In this document: positions 5,112 through 5,134 of the stretch, piece by piece
How the letters are laid out: each line of letters starts with the position of its first letter
How positions within the stretch are numbered: the first letter of the stretch is position 1
Assembly (NCBI GenBank): GCA_021129875.1
Contig: JAJOKK010000197.1
Span: forward strand, 2,972 to 8,105
DNA: 5,134 bases
Reading direction: 5' to 3'
DNA from: Candidatus Bipolaricaulota bacterium
GTDB taxonomy: Bacteria > Bipolaricaulota > Bipolaricaulia > UBA7950 > UBA9294
Notes under the pieces: generated by a model
Database searches by the model: none
Seen by the model: only the letters and a program-made list of their open reading frames with translations
What the model was told of the DNA's origin: nothing
Made by a program: the position numbers and the translations under genes

Positions 5112-5134
5112 CCGATCCCGAAGTGAGAGAGGAG
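5066..5134 (-). CDS. Possible C-terminal end of a minus-strand gene entering from the right edge
   Basis: On the minus strand the frame is open from the window edge to a TGA (complement of 5066-5068), giving 22 residues that include GHLFWKVYRGEQASR. The mix of aromatic and basic residues looks protein-like, but the length is too short to judge, no family is recognised, and a plus-strand frame over the same bases is also open. Confidence 0.2.
   Translation of the reverse strand, partial: LLSHFGIGHLFWKVYRGEQASR

Larger units (their letters stand above)
4632..5134. other. 503-bp region without a convincing complete gene
   Basis: Several stop codons interrupt all frames. An 84-codon minus-strand frame (4866-4612) crosses hairpin DNA and the end of the permease gene, has no family look and is not called. 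The region holds a hairpin (4816-4860), an inverted REP-like pair (4892-4957) and small hairpins near the right edge. No T-run terminator is seen directly after the permease gene. Confidence 0.75.

Overview
The window is bacterial chromosome of moderately high GC (roughly 57% by eye). It opens in the conserved rpsB-tsf-pyrH translation/nucleotide cluster. The proteins look bacterial: a short EF-Ts of the ~200-residue type, a bacterial-type UMP kinase, and purine-rich Shine-Dalgarno sites (AAGGAAGGA, AAGGAGG, AGGAGG) before tsf, the peptidase gene and the exporter gene. Low-complexity intergenic DNA and a REP-like palindrome pair suggest an environmental, possibly uncultivated lineage, but I cannot place it to phylum from sequence alone.

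Layout. Bases 1-695 are the 3' end of a reading frame that enters from the left edge. It encodes an acidic Ala/Val/Thr/Glu-rich tail made of 66-bp tandem repeats, and its position 6 bp before tsf makes it most likely the C-terminal extension of ribosomal protein S2 (rpsB). It is followed by tsf (702-1298) and pyrH (1299-1988), packed tightly enough to be one operon. The usual next gene, frr, is absent. After a 212-bp gap comes an M20-family metallo-amidohydrolase (2201-3379) with its own strong ribosome-binding site.

Bases 3380-3682 hold no gene. They contain a G/T-rich block on the left and its C/A-rich inverted counterpart on the right, 9-bp degenerate tandem repeats and two C-tracts. Directly joined to the C-tract is what looks like the last ~30 codons of a ferredoxin-like protein (CYCCQEMCP motif, similar to the C-terminus of DUF362 proteins), probably a gene remnant. 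Next is a TauE/SafE-family membrane permease (3855-4631).

The last ~500 bp (4632-5134) carry no convincing complete gene. They hold a long-stem hairpin, an inverted pair of REP-like palindromes starting with GTAG, several small hairpins, and possibly the end of a minus-strand gene entering from the right edge.

Functionally, the first three genes serve translation elongation and pyrimidine nucleotide supply. The peptidase and the permease look like independent accessory metabolic genes. I found no convincing new multi-gene system. The unusual material is the recently amplified 198-bp higher-order repeat in the S2 tail, the repeat tract abutting the iron-sulfur gene remnant, and the REP-like pair.
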